DNA from: a virus
DNA: 24,786 bases
IMG/VR virus record: IMGVR_UViG_3300009149_000259
Location: 1 to 24,786 of that record
Reading direction: 5' to 3' (one strand)
Part shown: piece after piece, positions 6,338-13,238 of the stretch
Numbering within the stretch: position 1 is the stretch's first letter
How the letters are laid out: each line of letters starts with the position of its first letter
Translations under genes and position numbers: made by a program
The notes under the pieces: model-generated
What the model saw: the letters and a program-made list of their open reading frames with translations, nothing else
What the model was told of the DNA's origin: nothing
The model's database searches: none

Positions 6338-8618
6338 GTTGTGGCACTCCGCCTATACCCGTGAAAGATACTTCCTTGACCATCCGCTGCGGTATCACTC
6401 GCGCAGGCCGCAGGTAGGAAACAAAGTAACCGAAGGCATCAACCGCATGGCCTAGCTTCTTATCCGTCTGCTCAAAGTCGCCATACTGGTTCCGCTTCAT
6501 ACGCTGCAAATCATTTATCAACCGCTTACACCGCCCGTGTATTTTTACTCTAACATTTCCCTGCATATCAAGCAAGGCTACATTTACGGCATTGACCCGA
6601 TCAACTACCGGGGGGTTGCCCGCCGGCACCCGGATACGGTGATTGACGTTGGCGCCCCGCAGAGACTGACGAACGATGGCATAACAACTCTCGCCGGTCC
6701 CCGCCCAGTGGCTTCCGCCGGTTGCATCGCCGAATACGTGCAACTCCGGCCCGTACTTAGCCAGTCCACCAAGGTCGGTATTTATCAGCCGGACAGACAT
6801 ATCAATCAACCCCCGCACATCCAGGCGGTCTGCATATAGCTCATAGACAATCAGAAACATATCTTGGTTGGGTATGTACTGCCCGATCAATCCGTGCATT
6901 CCCGGCGCTATGTTGAAGTCCAGCATCAGACAAAGAGGCAGGCCGTCCTTAAGTGTAATGCTATCGTCTATGTGCAGGTCATCGTCAAACTGAGGATAGA
7001 CCAGAGCGCCTCGCAAATTCGCAGCCTGGCCCTCAAGGTACTGGGCAGCTAGGTCCGGCGTTAGCAGCTTCGATTGCATCTCATAAAAATCAGCCATGCA
7101 AGGATTCTCTCTAGTCGATCCCCGATACCAGGCGTGAGTTGGATAGCCGCCGTGCATCTCCTCGTATATCCGCGTATGGTCTCCCTCGTTTGTATATGTA
7201 AACATGCACTGGATAAAGTTAGCTTGGGGGTGTCGTACTCGACCGGTAAGCTGAATATAAGCATCGTTGCGGGGATCGAACCGATCTTCTTTCCAGCGTG
7301 CCGGCTCATCGCCCCAGGCCGCACCCGCCTGCCAGCCGGCAATCCGCTCCGGCATATCAGCCGAACGCACCATAATCACACTGGGATTATCACCTGTACC
7401 CAAACGTGGGAAGATAAACGCCGGTCCCTCGATCCGGCCTTTACGACTACTGATCCACTCTATCGGTTCATCCACCTCCTCACAAGCCCGAAACATCTCC
7501 GGTACGCAATAGTCCATAGCACCTCGATAGCTAGGCGCGATGATAACACTAGGCACCCCCGTCGGCTGACCGTGTGCGTCAAACGCATTATGGACGTGCA
7601 GCGTTTCCAGCTTGCGGGCACCGATAAAAGTCTTGCCCGAATTATGATGAATCATACCCTTTGCCACATAACTATCAGCTTCAGGTACGCGAATATCAAA
7701 AACCCAATCTTTTTTTAATTTTCTTATTGACCGTATCCGCATCCCTACTGTATAATAATTGCATGGAGACAAAGAAAAAACAATATGTAAAGATCGATAC
7801 AGACCAAGTTCGCAAGCTCCGTGCGGAAGGCTTAAGTTGCAAAGAGATGTCTCATGTTCTCGGTGCTCGCGAAGAATCGATCCGCAAGCACATGTCGAAA
7901 CAGGGTATTCCTCGCCTAGCAAAGAAAGCCCGTCCTCATAAGAATCATTTTTGGAAGGGTGGTCGCACAATAGACAAGAGTAACTATGTTTTACTTTTGA
8001 AGCCTGGTCATCCAATGGCCGATAAACATGGTTACGTCCGTGAGCACCGATTGATAATGAGTCAGATGTTGGGAAGAAATCTTTCGCCAGACGAGGTTGT
8101 ACATCATCGTGATAATAATCATCAAAATAATCAATCAGACAATTTAATTCTCTATCCAAATAATCATACTCACCTAGCCCGGACGTTGAAGGGCAAATGT
8201 CCAAATTGGACCCCGGAAGGCCGGGAGCGTATATTAAAAGCTGTCTCTGCTCCAAAGCGCCGCAGGGCTGCCAACCACAAGAAGTCAAAAACAAATGATT
8301 CTTAGCGACATCAACAAATACACCATTATCTAGTTCTACCCTATAAATATCCGTCTTATACTTTGCAAACACATTGGTCGCAGCAAAAGGCTCCAATCTA
8401 AAACCATTCCATCCTAAAACAACATTAGCCTTCGACCTTAGAGATTCAGCCGCATAAGATTCTTTGGTAATTGGATTATAAATCGGAGTATCGGCGGTAA
8501 TACATCCCCACCCGCCCTCATAGCCTATAAAGTTGTGAGTCCAGTCGGCGGCGAACTCCGCCTGAGCACCCGGATTCGGTCGGACCACACCACTACTATC
8601 GAGCGTCAACTGAGCCAC
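6330..8618 (-). CDS. Terminase large subunit interrupted by an intein
   Basis: The 762-codon frame encodes a packaging ATPase/nuclease plus an intein (residues 39-326). Joining residue 38 to 327 gives a 474-residue terminase whose Walker A reads GGWG/SGKT. The ATPase half continues with VIIAPSYRG and a Walker B-like AAWGDEPARW. The nuclease half shows LCLMLDFNIAPG, HVFGDATGG and the terminal DAFGYFVSYLRP, in the usual order. The protein should cut concatemeric DNA and pump it through the portal. GTG 8618 has GGGAG five bases upstream. It follows the small subunit gene and overlaps the portal gene. An HNH endonuclease gene lies on the opposite strand inside the intein. Without splicing the ATP-binding loop would be broken, so splicing is presumably essential. 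Confidence 0.9.
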   Translation of the reverse strand: MAQLTLDSSGVVRPNPGAQAEFAADWTHNFIGYEGGWGCITADTPIYNPITKESYAAESLRSKANVVLGWNGFRLEPFAATNVFAKYKTDIYRVELDNGVFVDVAKNHLFLTSCGWQPCGALEQRQLLIYAPGLPGSNLDICPSTSGLGEYDYLDRELNCLIDYFDDYYHDDVQPRLAKDFFPTSDSLSIGAHGRNHVYRPLDDQASKVKHSYSCLLCDHPSKNDSYEDGLSLLGEEYPVSTCACGSILREHREHETSLCNLSLPHGACELGLYRSLHIVFSLSPCNYYTVGMRIRSIRKLKKDWVFDIRVPEADSYVAKGMIHHNSGKTFIGARKLETLHVHNAFDAHGQPTGVPSVIIAPSYRGAMDYCVPEMFRACEEVDEPIEWISSRKGRIEGPAFIFPRLGTGDNPSVIMVRSADMPERIAGWQAGAAWGDEPARWKEDRFDPRNDAYIQLTGRVRHPQANFIQCMFTYTNEGDHTRIYEEMHGGYPTHAWYRGSTRENPCMADFYEMQSKLLTPDLAAQYLEGQAANLRGALVYPQFDDDLHIDDSITLKDGLPLCLMLDFNIAPGMHGLIGQYIPNQDMFLIVYELYADRLDVRGLIDMSVRLINTDLGGLAKYGPELHVFGDATGGSHWAGTGESCYAIVRQSLRGANVNHRIRVPAGNPPVVDRVNAVNVALLDMQGNVRVKIHGRCKRLINDLQRMKRNQYGDFEQTDKKLGHAVDAFGYFVSYLRPARVIPQRMVKEVSFTGIGGVPQHV
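7727..7756 (+). promoter_or_regulatory. Sigma70-like promoter for the antisense HNH gene
   Basis: TTGACC (7727-7732) and TATAAT (7751-7756) are separated by 18 bases on the plus strand, opposite to all surrounding genes. The expected transcription start, about seven bases after the -10 box, falls at or next to ATG 7763, so the mRNA would be leaderless or nearly so. No Shine-Dalgarno precedes that ATG, which fits leaderless translation. The promoter lies within minus-strand coding sequence for the C-terminal Hint half. Confidence 0.65.
7763..8305 (+). CDS. HNH homing endonuclease encoded antisense inside the terminase intein
   Basis: This 180-residue protein is the only convincing plus-strand gene. 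Residues 9-50 resemble a helix-turn-helix (TDQVRKLRAEGLSCKEMSHVLGAREESIRKHM). Residues 90-140 form an HNH nuclease: YVREHRLIM, then VVHHRDNNHQNNQSDNLILY with H114-H115, N118/N127 and H135/H137 as the likely metal and catalytic positions. The tail is basic. Such HNH proteins are free-standing homing endonucleases of phages. It fills the space between the Hint halves of the intein, and its last codons overlap Hint block B. ATG 7763 is preferred over an upstream TTG 7661 because the protein pattern starts there and a promoter ends just before. The base composition is more A+T-rich than the flanks, suggesting acquisition. Confidence 0.88.
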   Translation: METKKKQYVKIDTDQVRKLRAEGLSCKEMSHVLGAREESIRKHMSKQGIPRLAKKARPHKNHFWKGGRTIDKSNYVLLLKPGHPMADKHGYVREHRLIMSQMLGRNLSPDEVVHHRDNNHQNNQSDNLILYPNNHTHLARTLKGKCPNWTPEGRERILKAVSAPKRRRAANHKKSKTNDS

Positions 8619-8670
8619 AAGAACTCCCTAAACCCACTTCTACAATTTGTCATAGTATAGGCGCATATTT

Positions 8671-9162
8671 TTAATCCGACTCACTTTCATCATCTCTCGC
8701 ACGCGGGGCCGGTTGGACAGGATTCGTTTTTGGCTGTAAATTGATCGGCAAAGACGTGCGGATGACTGTAGAACCGTCCGAGTTGTCATAACCGGATATT
8801 GTCAGTCCAGCAGCTAATTCGATACCCTTGATCGCGGCCCGGAGTATGGTTTCGGCCTTAGCCGACCGATACTTTTTCTTGCCGTTCTTGGTCACTGGAA
8901 TCTCACCTTCAGCAGCTTGGAGAATTCGCTGGGCAAAGGCTCGCCCCCTAGACCGTAGAACCCTGAGCGTCTCCCGATAATACCCTTGGCTGAGCTTCTC
9001 GATCATGGCATGAAGCTCCGGCCTACTATCTCCGCAGGCTATCTTGAAAACCTGAGCCTCACTCAGATCGTGTTTAACTGCTATTTCTGTAAGCGGTAAC
9101 GAACTTTCCGCTATATCTTTACACAGGTTGAAGTCGTTATAGTGTGTTTTTCTATAGGCCAT
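8671..9162 (-). CDS. Probable terminase small subunit
   Basis: This 163-residue protein sits directly before the large terminase gene. The N-terminal half has a helix-turn-helix pattern (CKDIAESSLPLTEIAVKHDLSEAQVFKIACG). The middle is helical and basic (YYRETLRVLRSRGRAFAQRILQAAEG, then YRSAKAETILRAAIKGIELAAGL), suitable for oligomerisation. The tail is acidic and Pro-rich. Small subunits recognise the packaging site and load the large subunit. The call rests on position, size and HTH. I see no diagnostic family motif. No Shine-Dalgarno lies at normal distance before ATG 9162. Instead a 16-bp palindrome abuts the start. Confidence 0.6.
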   Translation of the reverse strand: MAYRKTHYNDFNLCKDIAESSLPLTEIAVKHDLSEAQVFKIACGDSRPELHAMIEKLSQGYYRETLRVLRSRGRAFAQRILQAAEGEIPVTKNGKKKYRSAKAETILRAAIKGIELAAGLTISGYDNSDGSTVIRTSLPINLQPKTNPVQPAPRARDDESESD

Positions 9163-9177
9163 AATGATTTATCATTA
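9162..9177. promoter_or_regulatory. Palindrome at the start of the small terminase gene
   Basis: TAATGAT-TT-ATCATTA is a perfect 7-bp inverted repeat with a two-base centre. It ends at the first base of the start codon of the terminase small subunit gene. It could be an operator or an RNA hairpin that hides the start. An AGAGGA sequence lies about 30 bases upstream of the ATG and would be brought nearer by the hairpin. Function is inferred only. Confidence 0.4.
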
Positions 9178-9231
9178 CATAAATAGAGTATTCCTCTGTA
9201 GTTAGTACCGATTCGAAGAGTGGTTAGAATA

Positions 9232-9645
9232 CTACTTTAATCCCCGCTTGAGTGCAATAGCTGAGGCAGCATCGGCTGTTAATCCCTGTCGTTGGCTATC
9301 TGCTACGATGGGTCTGGATGCATCTACTGGTAAAACACGTCTGAATCCATCAATCCAGTCTAATTCCCTTTGACGTTGTTTCCTACGTAAATCATCGGCA
9401 TCGAATATACCACTGGCATTACCAACATAGTATTCTTCTGTTGGTGTCCAGTTTGAGTCGGATGTCCCTCCGTAATCATTATTGTTGGTTGCTATCATGC
9501 TAACACTCCCTAAAGTTACGCAGAGCGTCAGTCCGGCGGCCATCAGCCAATAAAATCCACGTCTCAAATCGCCGTGGCTGAACCAGACAATCGAGGCTCC
9601 GAGGTCAAGGACCATAAGCAGCAGGGGAAAGAGTTTGGGATTCAT
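9232..9645 (-). CDS. Small membrane protein with two transmembrane segments
   Basis: A 137-residue protein with two N-terminal hydrophobic segments (about residues 4-21, LFPLLLMVLDLGASIVWF, and 28-50, FYWLMAAGLTLCVTLGSVSMIA) joined by a short charged loop, followed by about 85 hydrophilic residues. ATG 9645 overlaps the stop of the methyltransferase gene in an ATGA junction, so I use it rather than an upstream in-frame start. No family is recognised. Two transmembrane helices next to terminase genes could suggest a holin, but the long soluble tail is not typical and no endolysin is nearby. Confidence 0.65.
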   Translation of the reverse strand: MNPKLFPLLLMVLDLGASIVWFSHGDLRRGFYWLMAAGLTLCVTLGSVSMIATNNNDYGGTSDSNWTPTEEYYVGNASGIFDADDLRRKQRQRELDWIDGFRRVLPVDASRPIVADSQRQGLTADAASAIALKRGLK

Positions 9646-10874
9646 TTTGGATCTTTCAGTTCGGTCCACTTTTTGCCATCGCTTTCGCGTTTAGCTGGTT
9701 TTCCAGAAAAATCTACATATCTCTGAATTATAACATCACAATAGTGCGGATCGATTTCCATGCCGTAACAGATACGGTTCAGTTTCTCGCACGCTATGAG
9801 CGTTGAACCGGAGCCGAGGAATAAATCTAAAACAGTATCACCCGCAGTTGTTCCACCATTTAAATACTTACACAGAAGCGCGGTAGGCTTTGATGTTGGG
9901 TGGGCTTCGCTCCCAGATGTCTTTTCATGTTGAAACACCTCAGCGGCAACAAAGCCCTTAGACCCACAGAATCGATGCTTGCCGATATATCCGTAAGTTA
10001 GCACCTCATAATTTTGTATATAGTCGGAGTTTTCTAAGATTCCTCCACCTTTGATCCAGTATAGCCACTGATGAAAATGAATTTCCAGTTCGCCGAAGAT
10101 ATTTTGAAAAAGAGGTATATCTCGATTGGCATGAAATACGTAATAGTTGCAGTTTGGATTAGATGCCCGCAATGCGTTAGATAAAAATTGAACCATAAAT
10201 AAGCGGAATACGTCTTTCTTTTTTTTGTCGTCGTAATTATTATAAGCCCTTGCTATATGGCCCAAATTAATATTATATGGCGGATCGGTGAACACCATAT
10301 CGGCTTTATTCCCATCCATGAGCCGCTCGACATCCTCGGCCTTCGTAGAGTCGCCGCATAATACGCGGTGATTGCCGAGCATCCACAAGTCCCCCGGCTT
10401 AGTAATAGCCTCGTCCGGCGGTTCAGGCACGTTGTCCGGGTCGGTCAAGCCTTCTGATGGTGGAGTGAACTCACCTTGTAGTTCTTTGATCTCGCCCACG
10501 GTAAAACCGGTCAGGGTTATGTCTATATCGGGCAGTGCATCGAGTTCGACAAGTAGGTTGGTCAGCACGGGGTAGTCCCATCCGCCTCCGGTTTTATTAA
10601 GGGCAATGTTAAGTAGCTTGGCTTTGGTATCGTCATACTCCCTATAGACGACTGGTACGGTGGTCATGCCCAGTATCTTAGCTGCTTTCAATCTCTGGTG
10701 TCCGCCGATAACCATCTGGTCTGATGGCCGAACGATGATCGGATCGACAAAGCCAAACTCTTTTAGGCTACGAACAACGGCGGCCAGTTGTTCTTCGGTA
10801 ATGGTCCGAGGGTTGCCGGGCCAGGGCTTGAGTTTATCAACAGGTACTTGAACAATGGCAATATCATCAGGCAC
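9642..10874 (-). CDS. ParB-like nuclease domain fused to DNA methyltransferase (beta class)
   Basis: Residues 1-95 form a ParB/Srx-like domain (VDKLKPWPGNPRTITEEQL, then VIGGHQRLKAAKILG). A linker follows, then a DNA amino-methyltransferase with DPPY at 197-200 and the SAM-binding motif DLFLGSGST at about 350-358. This order, catalytic motif before SAM motif, is that of beta-class enzymes methylating adenine N6 or cytosine N4. Phages carry this fusion widely, probably to protect their DNA from host restriction. No restriction nuclease partner is present. GTG 10874 has GGAG six bases upstream and overlaps the preceding gene by eight bases. Target specificity cannot be read from the sequence. 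Confidence 0.9.
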   Translation of the reverse strand: MPDDIAIVQVPVDKLKPWPGNPRTITEEQLAAVVRSLKEFGFVDPIIVRPSDQMVIGGHQRLKAAKILGMTTVPVVYREYDDTKAKLLNIALNKTGGGWDYPVLTNLLVELDALPDIDITLTGFTVGEIKELQGEFTPPSEGLTDPDNVPEPPDEAITKPGDLWMLGNHRVLCGDSTKAEDVERLMDGNKADMVFTDPPYNINLGHIARAYNNYDDKKKKDVFRLFMVQFLSNALRASNPNCNYYVFHANRDIPLFQNIFGELEIHFHQWLYWIKGGGILENSDYIQNYEVLTYGYIGKHRFCGSKGFVAAEVFQHEKTSGSEAHPTSKPTALLCKYLNGGTTAGDTVLDLFLGSGSTLIACEKLNRICYGMEIDPHYCDVIIQRYVDFSGKPAKRESDGKKWTELKDPK

Positions 10875-11493
10875 GGCGATCTCCTTTGCTAGTAATTTTA
10901 TCGAGCATTCGTTTGACGGTTACGGGTGGCGGGACGATCTTAGCGTCGGCCTTCATCTGAGCACGGACCGGCTTGAAGAAGTCCCGTCGCCGGTGTTGAC
11001 CTTTAGCTCTAATAACAGGCGCATATCGCAAGAGTAATTTGTATTTGTCAATTTGAGTTTTTAATCGGTATAGATAGGTTTGCAGGTTCATGTGTTCTAG
11101 TCTATCAGTCATCCTCTCGTTGCACCCGATTGTTTCGGATTGATCTTCGTCAGTATAGTTCAATAATCTGGTCTGCTTGTACTGCCGATAGGCTTCATGG
11201 CGGATAGCATGTTTGGCGGCATTAACTAGCCACTGATTGATCTGTTCGTCGGCCATTCGTAAACGAACTTGTTTCAGTTTTTGCCATACTGCTAGTCGAG
11301 CTTCCTGTTTGGCATCCTCGATACAATCACCGGCCAGGTTCCTAGCCAGCTCATTGATTACCCCATCCAGCCGGTTAATCAGGGCGACAAATCCCCCATT
11401 ATTATTCCTAGCCTGTCTGACTAACTGTCTCCACCCGATAGTTGCTATATCATAACCTCCGTGCCTGCTATAGCATGTATTTAGTCTAATCAT
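10867..11493 (-). CDS. Putative sigma-factor-like regulator
   Basis: This 208-residue protein has an N-terminal part resembling sigma70 region 2: LINRLDGVINELARNLAGDCIEDAKQEARLAVWQKLKQV, then INQWLVNAAKHAIRHEAYRQYKQTRLL. The segment 'IEDAKQEARLAVW' is like the D-L-x-Q-E-x-x-x-x-L-W core. The C-terminal half is basic (RAKGQHRRRDFF, ending KGDRRA) with no clear region 4. It may redirect host RNA polymerase to late promoters, which suits its place just before the packaging and head genes. It could also be an unrelated DNA-binding protein. The start follows the upstream stop closely. Confidence 0.45.
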   Translation of the reverse strand: MIRLNTCYSRHGGYDIATIGWRQLVRQARNNNGGFVALINRLDGVINELARNLAGDCIEDAKQEARLAVWQKLKQVRLRMADEQINQWLVNAAKHAIRHEAYRQYKQTRLLNYTDEDQSETIGCNERMTDRLEHMNLQTYLYRLKTQIDKYKLLLRYAPVIRAKGQHRRRDFFKPVRAQMKADAKIVPPPVTVKRMLDKITSKGDRRA

Positions 11494-11496
11494 TTG

Positions 11497-11733
11497 TCAA
11501 CGACTAAGTTTATTTACGAGCGATGCCTTGATCTTTTCCGGCACATCAATCGTTCGGACAACGGTTATCACCTGGCTGGCCAGCCATTGATTCTCCCGAT
11601 GCAGGGCTTTACACTTACGTTCGGCTGCATCGGCTAGGTCAAAAAACTCCGGGAGCACCTGCCACTCTTTCCGGTTAAACGTAAAGAGAATGCCTAACCC
11701 CTGGTCGGTACGTTCGATGATGGTAGCGGGCAT
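11497..11733 (-). CDS. Hypothetical small protein
   Basis: A 78-residue protein between the VRR-NUC gene (one base gap) and the sigma-like gene (three base gap). It has a first half with beta character (TIIERTDQGLGILFTFNRKEWQVL) and a helical second half with Ala, Glu, Lys and Arg (DLADAAERKCKALHRENQWLASQV). No family recognised. Tight packing and a clean frame support it as a real gene. Confidence 0.55.
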   Translation of the reverse strand: MPATIIERTDQGLGILFTFNRKEWQVLPEFFDLADAAERKCKALHRENQWLASQVITVVRTIDVPEKIKASLVNKLSR

Positions 11734-11734
11734 A

Positions 11735-12010
11735 TTAGATTCCTAGAGTAGTTTTTACCTCGTCCCAGTCATGTACAGCCAGGGCAACGGCCCCGGCATG
11801 CTGTATCTGTTCCAGCCGATGATGTTGCAGCATTGTCGGTTTATTCCCCGGTACTTTGATCTCGAAAAAATAAGCTCGCCCCTCTTTGATTACGAGCAGG
11901 TCGGGCATACCCCGGCGCTGCATCGGGCTGCCATGAATTTTCAGCCAGAAGATACCGTGCCGGTCAAGGTTGGCTGTAATCGACTTAGTAATAGACTTCT
12001 CGGTGGTCAT
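11735..12010 (-). CDS. VRR-NUC domain nuclease
   Basis: A 91-residue stand-alone VRR-NUC domain of the PD-(D/E)XK superfamily. The core is RRGMPDLLVIKEGRAYFFEIKVPGNKPTMLQ: GxPD supplies the first acidic residue, ExK (EIK) the second acid and lysine, and the T-x-x-Q is typical. Stand-alone domains of this type occur in many phages near replication genes and act as structure-specific or Holliday-junction-like nucleases. The length is normal. The ATG overlaps the lipoprotein stop in ATGA. Confidence 0.85.
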   Translation of the reverse strand: MTTEKSITKSITANLDRHGIFWLKIHGSPMQRRGMPDLLVIKEGRAYFFEIKVPGNKPTMLQHHRLEQIQHAGAVALAVHDWDEVKTTLGI

Positions 12011-12414
12011 TTTGACTTATCCAATACTTTTTGAGCCGCTTTGATAAATTCTCGGTGTGTTTTATATACATCGTTCAGGGCACTGTCATACTTATTAACC
12101 GAATTATCTCCGCCAAGTTGAACAAGTCTGATAGTATATTTTATCGTAACTAATGCTGAGTACATATATGATCCACAGGACCTCAACTCTTCCACCTCGT
12201 CTGTATCCGGCAGATCATCCAGTTGCCGCAGTGCGTCCATGAATCTTTGATCCTGGTCTTCCAGTTCATACATGCTGGTTCGGGGATCATTTAATCGAGC
12301 CGCTCGGTCGGCCTGGTTCATAGCCTCGCGCACGTCCCGCCGCTGACTATCGGATAACTTACCGCAGCCAACTAAGAAAAGAATAGCTAATAAACACACT
12401 GCAATCTTTTTCAT
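12007..12414 (-). CDS. Small lipoprotein
   Basis: The N-terminus MKKIAVCLLAILFLVGCGK is a short lipoprotein signal with lipobox LVGC, so the mature protein begins at Cys17 and should be lipid-anchored. The rest (about 118 residues) is charged and helical with no family I recognise: AMNQADRAARLN, DALRQLDDLPDTDEVEEL. It shares ATGA overlaps with the small membrane gene upstream and the VRR-NUC gene downstream. Roles such as superinfection exclusion or a spanin subunit are possible but unsupported. Confidence 0.75.
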   Translation of the reverse strand: MKKIAVCLLAILFLVGCGKLSDSQRRDVREAMNQADRAARLNDPRTSMYELEDQDQRFMDALRQLDDLPDTDEVEELRSCGSYMYSALVTIKYTIRLVQLGGDNSVNKYDSALNDVYKTHREFIKAAQKVLDKSK

Positions 12415-12635
12415 GTTTTATTTCCTTTCCTTTTAATTTTTTCTACTGTAAATACAACAAGAAATAACATTCCCAAACACGCCAAAATAGCTATGGCTAT
12501 GGCAGCTGGTATCCATAGGGGTGACAATATCCACCACCAAGACCAATTAATCTTTTCTAGTAATTTGAACACAATAAAAACGATGGTAAGCAGTCCAGGA
12601 AAACCTATTCCGGTGCTGTAATTATTTATAGTCAT
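12411..12635 (-). CDS. Small two-helix membrane protein
   Basis: A 74-residue protein with two hydrophobic segments, GFPGLLTIVFIVFKLL and WIPAAIAIAILACLGMLFLVVF, separated by a Trp-rich stretch (INWSWWWILSPLWIPAA) and closed by a basic tail (KIKRKGNKT). Small proteins with this 'GLLTIVFIVxKLxxxIxWSWWWxLSPLW' pattern are frequent in phages and unassigned. Both ends overlap neighbours by four bases. Confidence 0.75.
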   Translation of the reverse strand: MTINNYSTGIGFPGLLTIVFIVFKLLEKINWSWWWILSPLWIPAAIAIAILACLGMLFLVVFTVEKIKRKGNKT

Positions 12636-13012
12636 GTTTTTTCCTTGGTTAGTTTTTGTTTCCTAGCTTGAAAATCTATACCGCCCATGAAAGCTTCTAA
12701 TAAATCTTCCCAATTAAACGGCCAATAATCAGGATAGTCACCATCTTCATCCAATGGGCCGTCTATCATTGCATACCATTCGCCAAACACTTCTTTTTCT
12801 TCATCTGTTGCATTATCTACATCACGCAAGTTGAACGGAGACACCGTATCCAGGTACGCCTGTATTGTAGCCACCGTCTTTTTACCGCAGCCCTTCCAGT
12901 ACAGCATATCTCTTGGCTTTATCTTCCGCAGTTCATTAATCGACTTTATATTATTTCGATAAAGCATTGAGCGAATACGAGCGTCAAAAATATCATACCA
13001 GGGATTACTCAC
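12632..13012 (-). CDS. RNA polymerase alpha-CTD-like (helix-hairpin-helix) protein
   Basis: Residues 9-54 (DARIRSMLYRNNIKSINELRKIKPRDMLYWKGCGKKTVATIQAYL) follow the alpha C-terminal domain pattern: a 'R-x-x-N-x-L-x-x-x-x-I-x-T-I-x-E-L' helix pair, then 'L-x-x-x-K-G-x-G-K-K-x-x-x-E-I'. The rest is acidic with Trp and Tyr clusters (EWYAMIDGPLDEDGDYPDYW). The alpha-CTD binds UP elements and activators in host RNA polymerase, so a phage copy could modulate transcription. A simple helix-hairpin-helix DNA-binding protein is the alternative. GTG 13012 has AAGGAG six bases upstream. Confidence 0.6.
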   Translation of the reverse strand: MSNPWYDIFDARIRSMLYRNNIKSINELRKIKPRDMLYWKGCGKKTVATIQAYLDTVSPFNLRDVDNATDEEKEVFGEWYAMIDGPLDEDGDYPDYWPFNWEDLLEAFMGGIDFQARKQKLTKEKT

Positions 13013-13022
13013 GTCATTCTCC

Positions 13023-13238
13023 TTATTTCATGCAACACTTCTTGTACTTTTTACCGGAACCACAGTAGCACGGATCGTTCCGACTACACGCCCTGACCTT
13101 TTTAGCTACCTTGATCCGACTGCCGGGTATATGTATCTTCACCGGTTTCCACTGAGACTTACTCGGTCGGTAACCTCGGAATAGTCTCCGGTACCATTTT
13201 ACGCACCACTGCTTTACTCGAACGGTTATTGTTTTCAT
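13023..13238 (-). CDS. SEC-C motif zinc-binding protein
   Basis: A 71-residue very basic protein whose C-terminus RNDPCYCGSGKKYKKCCMK is the SEC-C motif: C-x-C-x8-C-C or C-H, a zinc site first seen at the SecA C-terminus and also found alone. The N-terminal 45 residues are rich in Arg, Lys, Trp and Tyr, suggesting nucleic-acid binding. Its ATG overlaps the helicase stop by one base (TAATG). The role in the phage is unknown. Confidence 0.8.
   Translation of the reverse strand: MKTITVRVKQWCVKWYRRLFRGYRPSKSQWKPVKIHIPGSRIKVAKKVRACSRNDPCYCGSGKKYKKCCMK

Larger units (their letters stand above)
7641..8504 (-). other. Intein in terminase Walker A motif (288 residues)
   Basis: The intein begins at Cys39 (codon 8504-8502) in CITADTPIYNP (block A) and ends at VAKGMIHHN (blocks F/G), Asn codon 7643-7641, with Ser as the first C-extein residue. 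Block F is DWVFDIRVPEADSYVAKG. Block B is AKNHLFLT with His108. The usual Thr of TxxH is Ala here. Between the Hint halves lies about 180 residues that match no protein pattern. It is the reverse-strand reading of an HNH endonuclease gene. Cys1, terminal His-Asn and the Ser +1 nucleophile suggest an active splicing element. Removal restores a normal P-loop exactly. Confidence 0.9.

Noticed and set aside
7074-7718. Plus-strand 214-codon open frame next to the HNH gene
   Set aside because: It is antisense to the terminase C-extein and shows no domain. Unlike the HNH frame it lacks a promoter and a family pattern.
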